A DNA stretch of 64,000 nucleotides from Utricularia gibba (GCA_002189035.1 NEEC01000004.1:4216001-4280000), one strand, 5' to 3'. Counted from the first letter of the stretch, positions 1 to 12,573 are shown. The notes: generated by a model from the sequence alone, not told the origin. A program made the numbers and translations.

Positions 1-1892
1 GAATCAGATTTGCATAAAAGGCTATCAACAAGAAGGCGACGGCAATGGCCAGGAAGATGAGGCCAAACATCACTTTGTTCGGCAACAATCTCATGAAATC
101 CATGGGCCTGAACGGAGAGGTGAATACGTTCACGAATATTGCGATGGTGGCGATGGCGGAGATCAGGGCGGCATTACTGGAATCGATGAAAACTGTGAAC
201 GTGCTCCTATCTTTGAAATTCGGCATCCCATCGGGACTGTTGCCGCCGGGAAATGTGATAACCCCTGCGAATGCAACCGTGGCCACCAGTGACGCCACGA
301 AGGAGCATGAAGTCACGATGGAAAGAATCCAGTTCTTTTCCTTCTCCACAAGCTCGCGATGCTCTTCTAGGAACACAGCCCAAGGAGTTTTCTTATCTTC
401 ATTCAAGCCCATCTTTTGCAAGGATGCACTATATCCTCAATTGCCTGGACACAAAGAAGCACAATCAATATTGCCAGTCAGTCAAAACAGACATATGGAT
501 GATCCAAGAGGAAGAGAGCAACAATACAGTCACTTAATCAAATGAGATAAAAAAAAAAAGATGGTCGACGAGTTCCATGTTTTCATCCATTATCACCTGA
601 AACCATAGCAACTCGCGCCGCATCTCGAAGATGGTGTCGCGGTAAGTATAATGGTAGCTTTGTTTCGGATTACGTGCCACCAAATGCAGCAAATTATTGC
701 TCCTTTCTCGGTAAAATCCGCACCACATGTTGTTTCCCCCTTGCACGTACCGTTTTTGTAGGAACTCGAATATCTTTCTCCGGCGATGCATCAAGGCTAG
801 TTTGATCGCAGTAGTGCCGTCGTCGTCGCTAAAGTTGATAGCATCCGGATGCGAATCAACTATCTCTTTCACAATCTCAATCACCCCGTTCTGCGTAGCG
901 ACGAAGAGCGGTTCCATGAGAAAATCTTTAGCTCGTCCGTGGGCTTCCACATTGATCACTTCACACAGCTTTTTCACAAGCGGGACTGCTTGGCAATTCC
1001 GATTTCCTGCAATTTCTGAAACTTGTGATTCCTGAAGTACGAATCCAACTTTCAATAATAGTAGTGCCACCTGGTGATGGCGTCTCCGAAATTATATCCG
1101 TCTCTGGACTACCTAGAAACCGAGATTAGATTTGTTCACTGGTTCTAGAAACCCAGAGCTCGAAATGTATTTTTCCAGGCAAGCAGGCTTACAGTAGTAA
1201 AAAAGGGATTTCAAGATCCCGAGTTTCATCACACTTCGAAAGGCAGAGGAGTTCCATGCCAGCATGTTCAATGGGAGGCACATTGTTTCCCTGCTCATAG
1301 CAAGATATCGTTTTTTCTCCACCATCCACAGAGCGAGATCTGGAAACAAGAGCCATACTCCTCAAATGGGAATCATTTTCATCCGTTCAAACCAATGTTT
1401 GGGCAGTTTTCAGTGCATACCGTAAAGCTGGAAACTAAGAGCGAAATCCATGAATGATACCGCACCTGGTCCTTCAAGCACATCATCCATGTTTGTTTTC
1501 ATTTTCTCCATGAAAAGAAAGGTCATACTTTTATGGAGTTTCGCGGCGGCCAAGTGCACCGGCAGCAACGACTCCTTGTTCCTAGTCGCCAGCAGCACGC
1601 TGTTCTTCTCCACCAGAAGCTTAGCATCCTCTAAGCGCCCGTACTCCGCCGCGATGTGAAGCGGCGTGTTGCCCTGGTCGTCACCCAAGTTCAACTTGTC
1701 CCTGGGCATGAGCTCCACCAAATGTCTAATAATCCAAGGCTTTGGATTCGATTTCACTGCGACCATCAGGAGATTCTGACTCTTGGGCGGTAATGGCGTC
1801 CACAGTGCGTCGGGATGGTGTCTCGCAAAGTTCATCACAATCCCCATTCTCCGTTCGAAACGTAATCCGGTAGATCTGAATCCAGTTAACAA
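1..1892 (-). pseudogene. Ankyrin-PGG membrane protein, damaged copy 1 (runs off the window at base 1)
   Basis: Relative of plant ACD6/ITN1-like proteins, which join ankyrin repeats to a multi-pass PGG membrane domain and act in immunity or stress signalling. Read on the minus strand, an ankyrin block lies at 1410-1892 (GNTPLHIAAEYGRLEDAKLL). Spacer sequence follows at 1113-1349, a second ankyrin part at 597-1070 (VATQNG..DSHPDAI) and the PGG domain at 1-444. That domain holds the FPGG motif and hydrophobic helices, and is cut by the window edge. Against the sibling at 3.7-6.4 kb the lesions are an in-frame TGA just after the ankyrin block (near 1410), length changes around 1370-1410, loss of roughly 200 bp of the middle exon region (near 1080), and a one-base deletion near 417-423 in front of the PGG domain. 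A 152-bp intron (445-596) splits this part. The upstream end is unclear. The gene is probably dead, although a few lesions could be base-calling errors. Confidence 0.75.
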
Positions 1893-3708
1893 TGATCTTG
1901 CAAATCAGACATCAGGACAAGAGATAAAAGCAAACATCATTTAGGGATGGGGCACCTTCAAGCGCTGGTTCATGCAACTGTGGATAGTAGCGAAGTGGAA
2001 AAGAAGTGGATGCCGAGCTTGAACTCATTTCTTCCTCCTCAATGCACAACCAGCCTTCATTTATTTCTGCCAAGTGCTTCCTGCCGCCGTTCTACGTTCA
2101 TGGTGGATCATCCACAATTTAAACCCACAAAACAGTCAACTAATTCAAAACCACAAAACAATCATCCAGAAAGCTGTATCGGCCGCGGTCTTCAAATTTC
2201 TATACTGACTTGGCTTCTTTTCAGATTTCGTATTTTGTAAAATTGATTAAATAAGAATGAGATAATGTATATATAAAAAAAATCAATGATTTCAACATGA
2301 TGATTATGTTCTCTAGGTGGGGTTAGGATATATAGATACTGTGGATTTATCTATTCACATGCTTGAATACATTGATTAGTGATTTAAAAAAATTACGAAT
2401 TTCAATTTAAATATTTTCACGTATATTAAATTATTTTTTGAAACACTCAAATAAATTAATTTTTACTAAAAACTAAAGAAACTTAAAATATCATTTAAAC
2501 TAATTAAAAAAATAAAAAATCAAATAAAATTAGAAATATCAAGTCAATAAACACCCGTACCGGATTCAATCTTATTAGATTAGAATTATTAATTAGTAAG
2601 ATTTAAGAAATAAAAAAATAAAATAAATGAAGAAAAAAATTAGGTTTAAAATTAATTAGTTAATTAATCTGGGCCCCAATGCACCAGAAATGATATAAAA
2701 GTCGAATCAGTGATTCATAGTTCTATTGAAATTTTTATTTAATAATTAATTATTTATCAAGTCTTTAATACGACTTTTTACATTAAATTAGTAAAATTAA
2801 TTAAATCCACTTAATATATGCATTTATATTTCATCATAAATGTTAAATTAGATAAAAAAAATAAATTAAACATCTAATTCATAATATTAAATATCAAATT
2901 TCGATTTAATAAGATATATAATATTTTAAAAAAAGAAAGTCAAGCGGTAATCCTCTCCTGTTTCGTCTTCCCGGCGGCGGAACGGCCACCTTGTCACGTC
3001 ACCAATCTTTGAATAAAAATTTATAGTGGATGTATATTGTATTTCGTGAGGTCTTGGTTTCAGTTCATCAGTTTAATAATTTCTGTGTGCTATTAAATGC
3101 ACATGATGTGTTTTTTTAGAAAAAAAAATGGATAGATTTTTTATGTCCAAGCAATTGTTTTCTAATCAACTAATTTAAAAATAGTTATAAAGTTCATATC
3201 TATTTTAAACTATTTGAAATTGAAAGAAACAAGCGATTTTGACAAATTACTAATGCATACGAGTATGAGGAATTGATGTTTTTAAATAGTTAAATTGGTA
3301 TAAATAGATAATTAATCTAATGATCTTTCAGATTGATGTGGGCATCACGAATTAGTAGTAATGTCTTTTGAATTCGCAAATGCACCAGTAACCTTCAGAT
3401 GATGGTTTTTATTGATGATATATTAATATATTTTTAGATGAAACTTTTCACATACTTCATAGACCGATCGTGCAATGAAGTTCGAAACTCAAAAATAGCC
3501 TTATGGTTAGGGTGAATTGTTTATCAAATTTTATAATTATAGCTAGTAAAATTTATTGATAAAAATTAAAATATATAATTTGTTATGATAAAAACCGAGT
3601 TTGATCACAAAACGAACAAAACCAGTTCTGAACAGAACCAGCTCAACGCATCAACTGTTTCAAATGAAAACATAGCACAAGCAGAAGATTCTACATATCA
3701 AAGTGGAG
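1893..3708. other. AT-rich spacer between the two ankyrin-PGG copies, with an orphan promoter fragment
   Basis: No convincing gene is seen. Most of 2230-2930 and 3010-3660 is A/T-rich low-complexity sequence. The exception is 2939-3012, which is GC-rich and closely matches 6826-6900 upstream of copy 2, so it looks like a remnant of a duplicated 5' region. A frame at 1947-2240 has no recognisable protein features. Confidence 0.6.
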
Positions 3709-6404
3709 CTAAGATCGATGGAAGGAAGACTTGAGTATGCGGTAAAGAGCTCTCCACTGCATAGCGCTGTAGAGTAGTATTGGTAGAGTCCCTGTAGCAA
3801 CAATCGCCATCTCCGATGGTTGGCTATGGGGAGCAACGGCGAGAAGCATACAGCAGATAAAGGAAACCATCAAACAGATGACTGAGACGGACAGGGAGAT
3901 GAGGCCTATGATCACTCTCCTTGGTAACGAGCTCATGAAATCCATGGGCCTGAACTGAGAGGTGAATACCGTCAAGAATGTCAGGACGGTGGTGACGGCG
4001 GCGGCAAGGGAGAGCATCGGCATATATGAACAAGCTGAAATTCTTTCCGTGTTTAAAATTTGGGATCCCATCGGAATTGTTGCCGCCGGGAACCGTGATG
4101 ACGGCCCCGAATGCAACTGTGGCTACTAGCGTCGCCACGACGGAGCATGAAGTGGCGATGGAAAGAATCCAACTCCTTTCCCCTTCAGCGAGCTCACGAT
4201 GCTCTTCTATGAACACAGTCCAGGGTCTTCTTGTCTTCATTCAACCCTGTCTTTTGAAAAGGATGGACGATCCTCTCGATCGCCTGAAACCATCGCAACT
4301 CGCGTTGCATCTCGAAGAAGGTGCTGCAGTTTGCATCAAGGTAGTTTCGTTTCGGATTACAGGCCACCAAATGCAGCAAATTGTTCTCCTTCTCCCGATC
4401 AAACCAGTACCACAAGTTGTGGCCCCTTTGCACGTACCGTTGCCGTAGGATGTTGAATATACTTATCTGGCGATGCGTCACCGATAGTTTGATTGCAGTG
4501 GTGCCATCTTCGTCCCTGAATTTGATAGCATCCGGATGCGAATCAAGTATCTCATTCACCATCTCAGTTATCCCGTTCTGCGTGGCGACGAAATCGGATC
4601 CATGAGATATTTTGTGGCTTTCTCTGCGTCTGCATGACAATTTATGATTTCACACAACTTCTTCACAAGCGGGATTGCATAGGAATGATTGATTTTTGCA
4701 ACGATGACATCTTCAGCTGGAAAAACCCCAATCCCTGCAACGATTCGAACCCAATCCTCTGAATAATAAGACGCAAAATTTTCATGGGAGGGAGCACATG
4801 CTTCATCGCTAGTGTTTACCTTGCAAGCCCATCAGCACACAGAACACAAGTAGTTTAACAACTGCGGTAAGAGGCTTGATAACTGGACTGAGAAGTTTTC
4901 CGATCAAAGAGGACTGAGCTGTCATGCTGTCTGCAGTAGCCGTGGAGATGACTGGTGATGGTGGAAACGTCTCCGAAGCTCCATATGTCTCTGGAATACC
5001 TGCGACGGATTTTCAATCGAATGTGCCATCAACAGAAGCTCAAGGCCTACTTTTCCTATAACAGGAAGATGGGGCAAGCAAGCTTACAGTAGTAGAAAAG
5101 TGTTCGCCAAAACCCCCATTTCCACCCACTTGGAAAGGCCGAGGAAGTCCTTGCCAACATATGCAAAGGGGGGCACATTGTCTCCATGCTCATAGCAAGA
5201 CTTGGTTGACGCTCCACTATCCACAGTGCTAGACCTGGAAACCAAAACACATTCCTTCCTCAAATGGGTATACACATCAAAAAATTTGGGTAGTGTGTAA
5301 TTCTGTATACCATAAAGTTGGTAGTTGAGAGCCAACTCCATAATTGCTACACCTCCTGTTCCCTCAAGCAGATCATCGTTTCTCATTTCTTTCAAAAAAT
5401 AAACTGTCATGCTTTTTTTGAGTTCCCTGGCGGCCAAGTGTACCGGCAGCAGCGATTCGTTGTTCTTCATGTTTAGTGGCTGGGGGTTCTTCTCCACCAA
5501 AAGCTTAGCATTCTCGATGCGCCCGTACTTGGCCGCGATGTGAAGTGGTGTGTCGCCCTTGCTGTCCTTCCAAATCAGCATACTACTGGACATTAGGCGC
5601 AACAGATCTTGAATAATTGACTGAGTTTGATTCGACTTCACAGCCACCATTAGGAGAGTTCTGTCGTTGGGTGCTAATCGCAATTTCAGTGCCTCGACGG
5701 GATGCTCTGTCACAATTTTCAGGACCTTGGTCCAGTTTCTTAGATTCACCGACTCTACTAGTTCCTGGCACCAACGTGGAGGCTCATCGCAGCCTTCCTC
5801 TAGATCTGAATTCACTTCTTCAATATCATGTAGCCCTTGTAAATAGAAATTGTCGGGAGAAATTATGTTAGCCAATCGTTCCTGGAAAAAAGATATCATC
5901 CGTGTGTTGCGATTCCTGGAGGCCAAATGAAGCGGAAGAGAGGATGCATAGTTTTTTCTGGTAAGCAATGCTCGGTTCTTTTCCACCAAAAGGTTTGCGT
6001 CTTCTATTGTCCCAAATTCAGCTGCGATGTGCAGCGCCGTGTTGCCTAACCAGTCGGCTGTAGTCAAATCTTTCGCACCCGTTAGATCCACCAGTTCTTG
6101 AATGATCGAAGAATTTTGGTGGGACTTCACCGCCAGCATAAGAAGAGTTTCGCCGGTGGGCGTGATCGGCTTCAAGATCTTCTCCGGGTGTTCCTTAACG
6201 ACCTCCATGACCCTCGTCCAGTCTCCTCTCTCGATCAAGTCTGGGTACCAACAGTATCAGAAAAAATGCTCGCTTACTTGAAAACTGATATATCACCTGA
6301 GTGTGATCGGCGAGACCCATACCGTTCAGTGTTTCTGCTCCATGCTCGCTTGCAGTTGGATGAACGAGCCCCGAGCTTGAAGCCGATTCACGCGCGGCAG
6401 ACAT
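3709..6404 (-). pseudogene. Ankyrin-PGG membrane protein, frameshifted copy 2
   Basis: Same family as copy 1 and head-to-tail with it. Exon 1 is 6278-6404 (ATG at 6404, donor GTAAGC). Exon 2 is 5088-6240 and carries two ankyrin blocks (GNTALHIAAEFGTIEDANLL and GDTPLHIAAKYGRIENAKLL) about 165 residues apart, so an internal duplication is likely. Exon 3 is about 4820-4999. The second ankyrin part is 4194-4640 and the PGG membrane domain 3709-4240, with VPGGN and four hydrophobic stretches. Comparison with copy 1 shows at least three frame breaks: one base lost near 4594-4600, two lost near 4215-4225 before the PGG domain, and two lost near 4010-4020 inside it. The exon 3 acceptor also differs (copy 1 has an AG where copy 2 has AT), which shifts the frame again. 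Each piece is open and conserved, so decay is recent, or some breaks are sequence errors. Confidence 0.75.
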
Positions 6405-6424
6405 TTTCCATGGAAGGAAGTTCC

Positions 6425-7300
6425 GAAACATCGTTCTGCAACGAGAGGTTGCCTTGAGGACCAGAAGGATGGATATGCTTCGGCCCCAGAACTCCCACCG
6501 GATTCTCTTAAAGATCAAACGGAAGCTTCCAGGAAGTCCAGAAATCGAAATACCGCTTGCTTCTCAGACCCCCAGCCCAGGCATGCAAGTCCTACCTGAC
6601 AACCTGCATTTTCCATTTATTGGTCAAAAAAAAGAAAAAAGAGTTCCATTCCCGTTTCATCTTCGCTGGCTGTGCCCCGGTCACATGGTGAAGAAGAAGA
6701 AAGGAGTCTGATGAAACCCAATCTGCTGATGAAATCTAGAACTCCCGTCCTTCTACCACCTGACAGTCATTGAGTGGCTGACCTTCTCGTAAAAAGGATT
6801 AGATTTGTTGCCCAAAAAAAAAAGCTGTCAAGCGTAATCCTCTCCTATTTCATCTTCTCCGGCAGCGGAACGGCCACCTTGCCACGTCACCGATCTTTGA
6901 GATTTCAAAACCATCGTTCTGCAACCGGAGGTTGCCTTGGGGACCACAAGAATAGATATGCTTCTGCCAAGAGAACGCCCACCGGATTCTCTTAAAGATC
7001 AGATGGGAAGCTTCCTCGACGCCCCTTCTGAATAATAAATAATTTTCCCAATGGAAGCTTCCCGGAGTTCAAAAATCCAATGGCGCTTCCTTCTCAGACC
7101 ACCCAGCCCAGGCACGCAAGTTCTACCTGCAACCTGCATTTTCAATATATAATATTTTATTTATTGCTCAAAAAAAAAAAAAAAAAAAGCGTTCCAGGCT
7201 GGCTGCCGGAAGGCCACATGTTGAAGAAGAAAGGAAAATGATGAGATCCCAAGCAGTTAATGAAAATATTATATTCTGATTTCTAGAACTCTGTTCATGT
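6425..7300. repeat. Tandemly duplicated 5' flanking segment of the ankyrin-PGG copy 2
   Basis: Two related blocks, about 6425-6745 and 6907-7300, share in the same order: CATCGTTCTGCAAC, GAGGTTGCCTT, CACCGGATTCTCTTAAAGAT, TTCTCAGACC, CAGCCCAGGCA, a run of A residues and a GAAGAAGAAAGG stretch. Between them, 6826-6900 matches the orphan fragment at 2939-3012. The segment lies directly upstream of the copy 2 start codon, so it is probably promoter/5' UTR DNA duplicated along with the genes. Confidence 0.7.
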
Positions 7301-8840
7301 TTTTTTCCGGGCGGCTGGCACTCGTTGTGGTTGCCCTTCTGGAAAGAAGGAATTTGTAAAAAATCATTGCTTTTAAAAATATTAGAAAAGTACCTCTATG
7401 TTTTAATTTTTAATTATATATATATATAGATATTTTTTCCCCTTTTGTTGTGCATAAATGTTTTAAATTTGTTTGTGTATACATGTATAATAAAATATTT
7501 AAAAAATATTATTATAAGTTAGGTTATTTTCAAAATATAAGAATAAAACTTTCATACATTGTGTGATCACTTCATATGCATATTTTTATAAAATTAAAAT
7601 AATAAAAAATCATTATGAATATGTATTAGATTTATTTTTTTGATGCATTGTCACCACGTGCAATAAAAAATTTATCTGAAAATGTAAAAAAAAGTTAAAT
7701 CAAAACATTTTTTAAAATAAATATGCATATAAGTGTATTTTAAATAAATATACCTACTTATTTTTAATATGTCAAATATATATTTATTTTCTTATTAATT
7801 TCTCTCATAAAAAAATGTATTCAATAAATAAATAAATAACTAATATTCATGAAATGTTTTTGAAAAATGAGTCATTTAGCAAACGACTTTTTCTCCCAAA
7901 AGGCCATTTTGTTAAATGACTGCATGTTGCTTTATCTTTTCAAGTCAAGGATTCCTCTTTTCCTTTGACATAAGGGTAATTCCATGGGTGTCCCAAACTA
8001 ATAGAGAAATTGGTGAAAATCTCCACATTAGCTCTATCTCAATGGTCAACTTTTCATCTTTTCCCATGAAGGGATTTTGACAAAAATAACATGGAATTAT
8101 CTGGCGAAATTTTCTCTATGGAGAATTCAGGATAAAAGAAACCATGAAGACAACTCCAAATATGCAGTATTTGGTGAAAAAATGATGCTTGCTAGATATA
8201 AAGTAATAAAATATTTAATGTAGAGTAAAATAAGAGAGAAATATAATGTAATAAAAAAAATATGATTTGAAAATATTAAAAATGATGAAATAGTGAAAAT
8301 TGATGCGATCGACCTAACAAAGAGCAAAGAGGAGCCAATGTTTCAACTGATGAGTCACATTCTGTTTAGGATTTAGCATTTTCATGTCCTCTGGTCTTCT
8401 CAAACGATACTTTGCATCGAATACCATTCTGTTTCTATACAAGAAATAAAAAGTAGTAATGGTATTTAAATGTAGTGGGATGATGCACAACTTGCTTTCT
8501 TCAAAGAAGTTTTGGGTTTGAAGGGGATCCCCAGAAAGCAAAGCACATGCAGAGAGAGGGGATAGGGAGAAAAATATAGGCCAGCAGTAAGATGACGATA
8601 CAAAACAAAAGACAAAAAACCAGATTGATCATTCTGGCCAAGTCATTCAGCAACCTACAACAGCTATCCATCCTCAACTGCCTGCAAGGCCTCCTTCTCT
8701 TTTGTCTGTTTCATGTTTTTACACCTTCAAAGTTTACTAACCTTCCTTTCCTCCAGTCCCATGTACAGAGAGATTGATTGCACACTGACCCACCCTTGTT
8801 TCCTGATTTTTCTTTTTGTTTTCTTCGTTCCCTGCTCCAT
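7301..8840. other. Spacer and 3' flank of the CID7 gene
   Basis: Strongly A/T-rich from 7350 to 7860, then mixed sequence. No conserved protein, RNA or element was recognised. The last few hundred bases are probably the 3' UTR of the minus-strand CID7 gene that ends at 8841. Confidence 0.5.
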
Positions 8841-11197
8841 TCAGTATACAGCAACACGTAGAAGCCCCGGCTGGGGCTCTGAGAAGACGAGGCCTTCCTC
8901 CTCCAGGAGGTATCGCTGAACAGCGATGGGGAGTCTTGCTGGAGTTCGTGAACCCCTTGTGTGATGACCTGTACCCACACATATGTCAACAAGCAGCCGC
9001 TGGTCAGTCATGCGCGCTGCATTCCTCATCATCGCCAGCTCCCGCTTCAGGACATGGATGGCTTCACTCACATGTAAACCATGCAGGTCTATCAGTCTCT
9101 CTTGTCCACTGGAGTGCATCTCCGGATTCCTGAAACATGTTTTGTGAGTCTACATTTTCCAAGTAGTGAAAGATAGCAAGATAGACGCAGAGACGGGAAG
9201 TTCCTGGCTGATTTCAGGACCTCCCATAGCTAGTGAGTGATTATCGAAGTGACAAGTACTACCTTCATCATCTTGTGGTAGTGCAATTCTGCTGAACTCT
9301 TGGTGAAGCATTAAGCTTTATTTGCATGTCAAAGAACAATATACATGCCTAATGAAAAGCACACAAGTGCGAGTGCTGGACAGATGAGCCACCTTTGTTG
9401 ACGAAGTTTTGTTTTGCATGTGTGTAGGCCGCACATCATATAACACTCAAATCATATACCATTCATCTTGTAAAGTCAGTGAGCAAAGAACAAACCTGTG
9501 ACGGTAAATGGATTCTTGTGCTTTTCCATGAGCAGCCTTCATCTGCATGTTATATATATGCCCCTTGATGCTCAACTCCCTGGCCAAAGCTTTGTTCCCA
9601 TTGAGATATGCCTGACGTGCCTGATAAACGGAATATGCATTACCAAATCTACATATATGAGTGAAACGAAACGCAAACACTATTTGAGCACTTTTCTTAT
9701 TCAGTCGTATAAAACATGTACCTGCTCAAAGCATGCATTGCGCACCCGTGCATGATCACGTGCCTCCCTCTCATCTCAGAATACATATTTGCTGCCATCC
9801 CGAAAATATTACTTTCAAAGTCCTGTAGAATAATAAAAAAACATCATTGAAGAACATTACCAACAGCGGTCCCAGTTTCAAGCCAAGCTGGAGATGCATG
9901 AGCTGATCCTCTAGATGACAACCTATCGATGTGGCTTGCCTTACCCAAGCCACCATCATATGAACTTCCCAAGTTGTGTGAGATTCTACTTGATCCAATG
10001 TTTGCATCTAAAGAGCCATTTCTTGAATAATTCCAAATTCCTGCATCTCGAGGTGCCATTTTCCGAACAGCTGAAGCAAAATCTGCAGCACCCCTGGAAG
10101 AAATTGATGAATTTGATCTGAAAAACAAACTGTTCTCCTTTCCAGATGCATGATGAAGCCTAGTACTTAAATGCTGAGCATCGCTAGAAAAGTTTGCTGA
10201 GCCATTTTGACCATCAGTAGCTGTGAGAGCAGGAAAATCCAATGCAGTAAGTGTCGGAGCAGATAAGGTCTTAGACTCAAAACTCTGGTTCAATCCTCCA
10301 TCAACCTGAAGCTGCAAAAGAAAAGGCCATGGAAACCAATTAAGTAACCAAAATCTACATAATCATCATATTACAGAGCAGCACATTTCAAGCATGAGGT
10401 CAGAAAGGTGATAAATCTAAAGAAGTACAAAGCATGTAAAAGCTTAAGTTGCTTACCTCAAGCTGAGTAAGCATATCAATGGTCAGGTTTAAGTCACCTC
10501 CATTAGCAAAGAAAACCTCTGCGAGACTTTCAACTGCAAAACCAGGAAACTCTGAAGCTAAAAACCTGAGGGGGCTTGCAGCCGCATTTTCTTCCAACAA
10601 GGTCTCATTTGAAATGTCCAAGGGGAAACTGTTTTGTGAATTCTCACTATATGAATGATTCCCTCTTACGTGGAGGTGATCATTTCCGATATTTTGCCTG
10701 TCCCAAGGCTTACCAACAGAAGGTTGAAACATGGGATACTCACGCCTTAGTTGTTCACTGTTTTGATGACCATCAAGTAAATGAGAAGGTAAGCCTTGAT
10801 CCTTAGAAATAAAGCCAGAAGACATGAAACTTGACCCGTCATCAGTCTCACTCAATGATAAGCTCGATAAGGGTAAGCTTTTTATCCCTTGAGTATCATC
10901 TATACCCATTAAATTGAAGTCAGGAGTAATATCATCGGGGAGCTGACAGCGCCAGTATTGCTGAACCTCATCATCAGAGTTATTGGAAACTGATGACTCT
11001 GATCTGCCTAATACTGCTTTTCCGTGGGTGGCTGCAGTAGCAGCTGCAAACTTAGATGATGCATTAACATGGGTTAAACCTGCATCAGATGTTCTGAGAG
11101 CCAGAGGAACAAACTCCGCGGCATTTGGATTCAAAGGTGCCTTCATCGCACTAAACTTCTTGTCACCATGCGAGATTTCATTTACAGACAAGTTCAT
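8841..11197 (-). CDS. CID7: CID7-type polyadenylate-binding protein-interacting protein (PAM2-CUE-DUF1771-Smr)
   Basis: Exons on the minus strand: 10457-11197, 9861-10311, 9722-9791, 9496-9620 and 8841-9129. The expected protein has about 558 residues. In order it has a PAM2 peptide near residues 22-35 (LNPNAAEFVP, the contact for the MLLE domain of poly(A)-binding protein), a ubiquitin-binding CUE-like domain near 208-247 (FLASEFPGFAVESLAEVFF), DUF1771 near 400-465 (ARQAYLNGNKALARELS) and a C-terminal Smr domain near 470-558 with DLHGLHV and GTGHHTRGS. Arabidopsis CID5-7 have this architecture and are thought to link mRNA and ubiquitin pathways; the Smr domain can be a nuclease. ATG 11197 was chosen because the upstream in-frame extension begins only at a TTG. 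The exon lengths sum to one base short of a multiple of three. The missing base lies in 9762-9772, where the conserved stretch MYSEMR runs out of frame before EARDHARV. An alternative acceptor at TCTGAG would restore the frame. Confidence 0.93.
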
Positions 11198-12573
11198 TAT
11201 ATCACTTATTGCCAATTCACTCTTTCGTTATCCTCCAAATGAAGTAAACAACGTGGGGTACATAAAAAATACTTCTTAAATTATGAGGAGTGCAAGAGTA
11301 ATAACGAATCACCCGAGCCCTGCAAACGAGTGAGTTGCTTGAAGTCAAAAGCTCAATAATCACACCAAACTACTACACTCAGTGAAGTGCAATTCTAGAA
11401 AACCTTGCAAATAGAGACACCATGATATATTTCGTGAGCTCCTGGTGAACCAAAGCAACTATGCAATGAATCAATTCAAACCAAATAAACTTTTTCAGCA
11501 AGCACCGTTGTTGCAAAAACAGGTAAACGAGCCAATGAAGGCCAACATGAGAAGTAAAATGTGTAATATTAAAAAAAAACTATTACTATCACGAAATCCA
11601 AGTAAATAAATGCAACTACAGTGACAACTTGATTCCTACTCTGAACACACTGCAACAAAAAAGAAAAATCAATAAAAAACAAAAACAAACAACAAGAAGC
11701 TAAACAAACGTCGAAGATCCAGCAAAGAATATGCACATACAAGAGAGCCCACAACTTGAACCACAAAACCACAGCTTTATCACAATAGATCTCCAGTAAT
11801 TCAACCCAAAAACAAGATTAGAAACAACCAAACAAGTGGGTCTCTCAGGCATACCTTTACGAACATCCATAACGAAAGAAAGGACTCCCAGTTGATCCAT
11901 TACTGCACAGAAACAGAGAGGCTAAGGAAAATGAGCTGGGGTGGGAGAGAAGTGAAACCAGAGGCGGTGAAATCCAATAATTGCTACCTTGGGTGCTAGT
12001 TTTCGTTGCTGGATTTTGGGTCACCTTTGTTTGCAGCGGTGTCTACTCGAAGTTCTCTCTCCAATCTGTCTATCTCTGTTTCCGACCCTCCCTTTCCTTC
12101 TCTCTCTACTTCCTCTTCAGAGAGTTGTACAATCCCAGCAGTCTGCTTAGGCTTCAAGACCACAAAAATAGGTTTTTGCTTTCTCCTCCCCACCTTGGTT
12201 TCCCCATTCCAACCATCAATTTTAAGTGTTTTCTCTTCAATACTTCGTGATGTATAAATTCAGTTGCGTGCAATGAAAAGTCATTATATACTAAATTAGT
12301 TGTACGGAATCGGCCCATTGGATCAACCGTTTTCGTTGGCCCAACAGTTTAAAAATAATTATATTATTTTTAAAAATAGAGAATTTTAATTTAATTTAAT
12401 TTATTTTTTATTTTTAGATAAATAATAATATGGTTAAATAAAATAAAACCATGCAGTGCAGTGCACCAGATTGAGGATAAGGTATCTGAAGGAACGTAGA
12501 TCGGCGTCGGCAACTGGACAAAGCTTTCACCTTCTACCACCGCATCGTCATCTCCATCCTCTGTCCTAAGAAA
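11198..12573. promoter_or_regulatory. Shared divergent region between CID7 and YLMG2, including CID7 5' UTR
   Basis: CID7 (minus) and YLMG2 (plus) diverge from here. The stretch 11200-11960 is probably spliced CID7 5' UTR. The sequence around 11990-12250 is pyrimidine-rich on the plus strand (TTCTCTCT, CCCTTTCCTTC), like plant leaders. An A/T-rich block lies at 12340-12440. No individual transcription-factor site is claimed. Confidence 0.45.

Noticed and set aside
4026-4640. Plus-strand frames across the PGG region as separate genes
   Set aside because: They are antisense to the conserved ankyrin/PGG sequence and carry no domain.
11996-12257. Overlapping frames on both strands between CID7 and YLMG2
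   Set aside because: They lie in pyrimidine-rich leader-like DNA without domains; better explained as promoter and 5' UTR.
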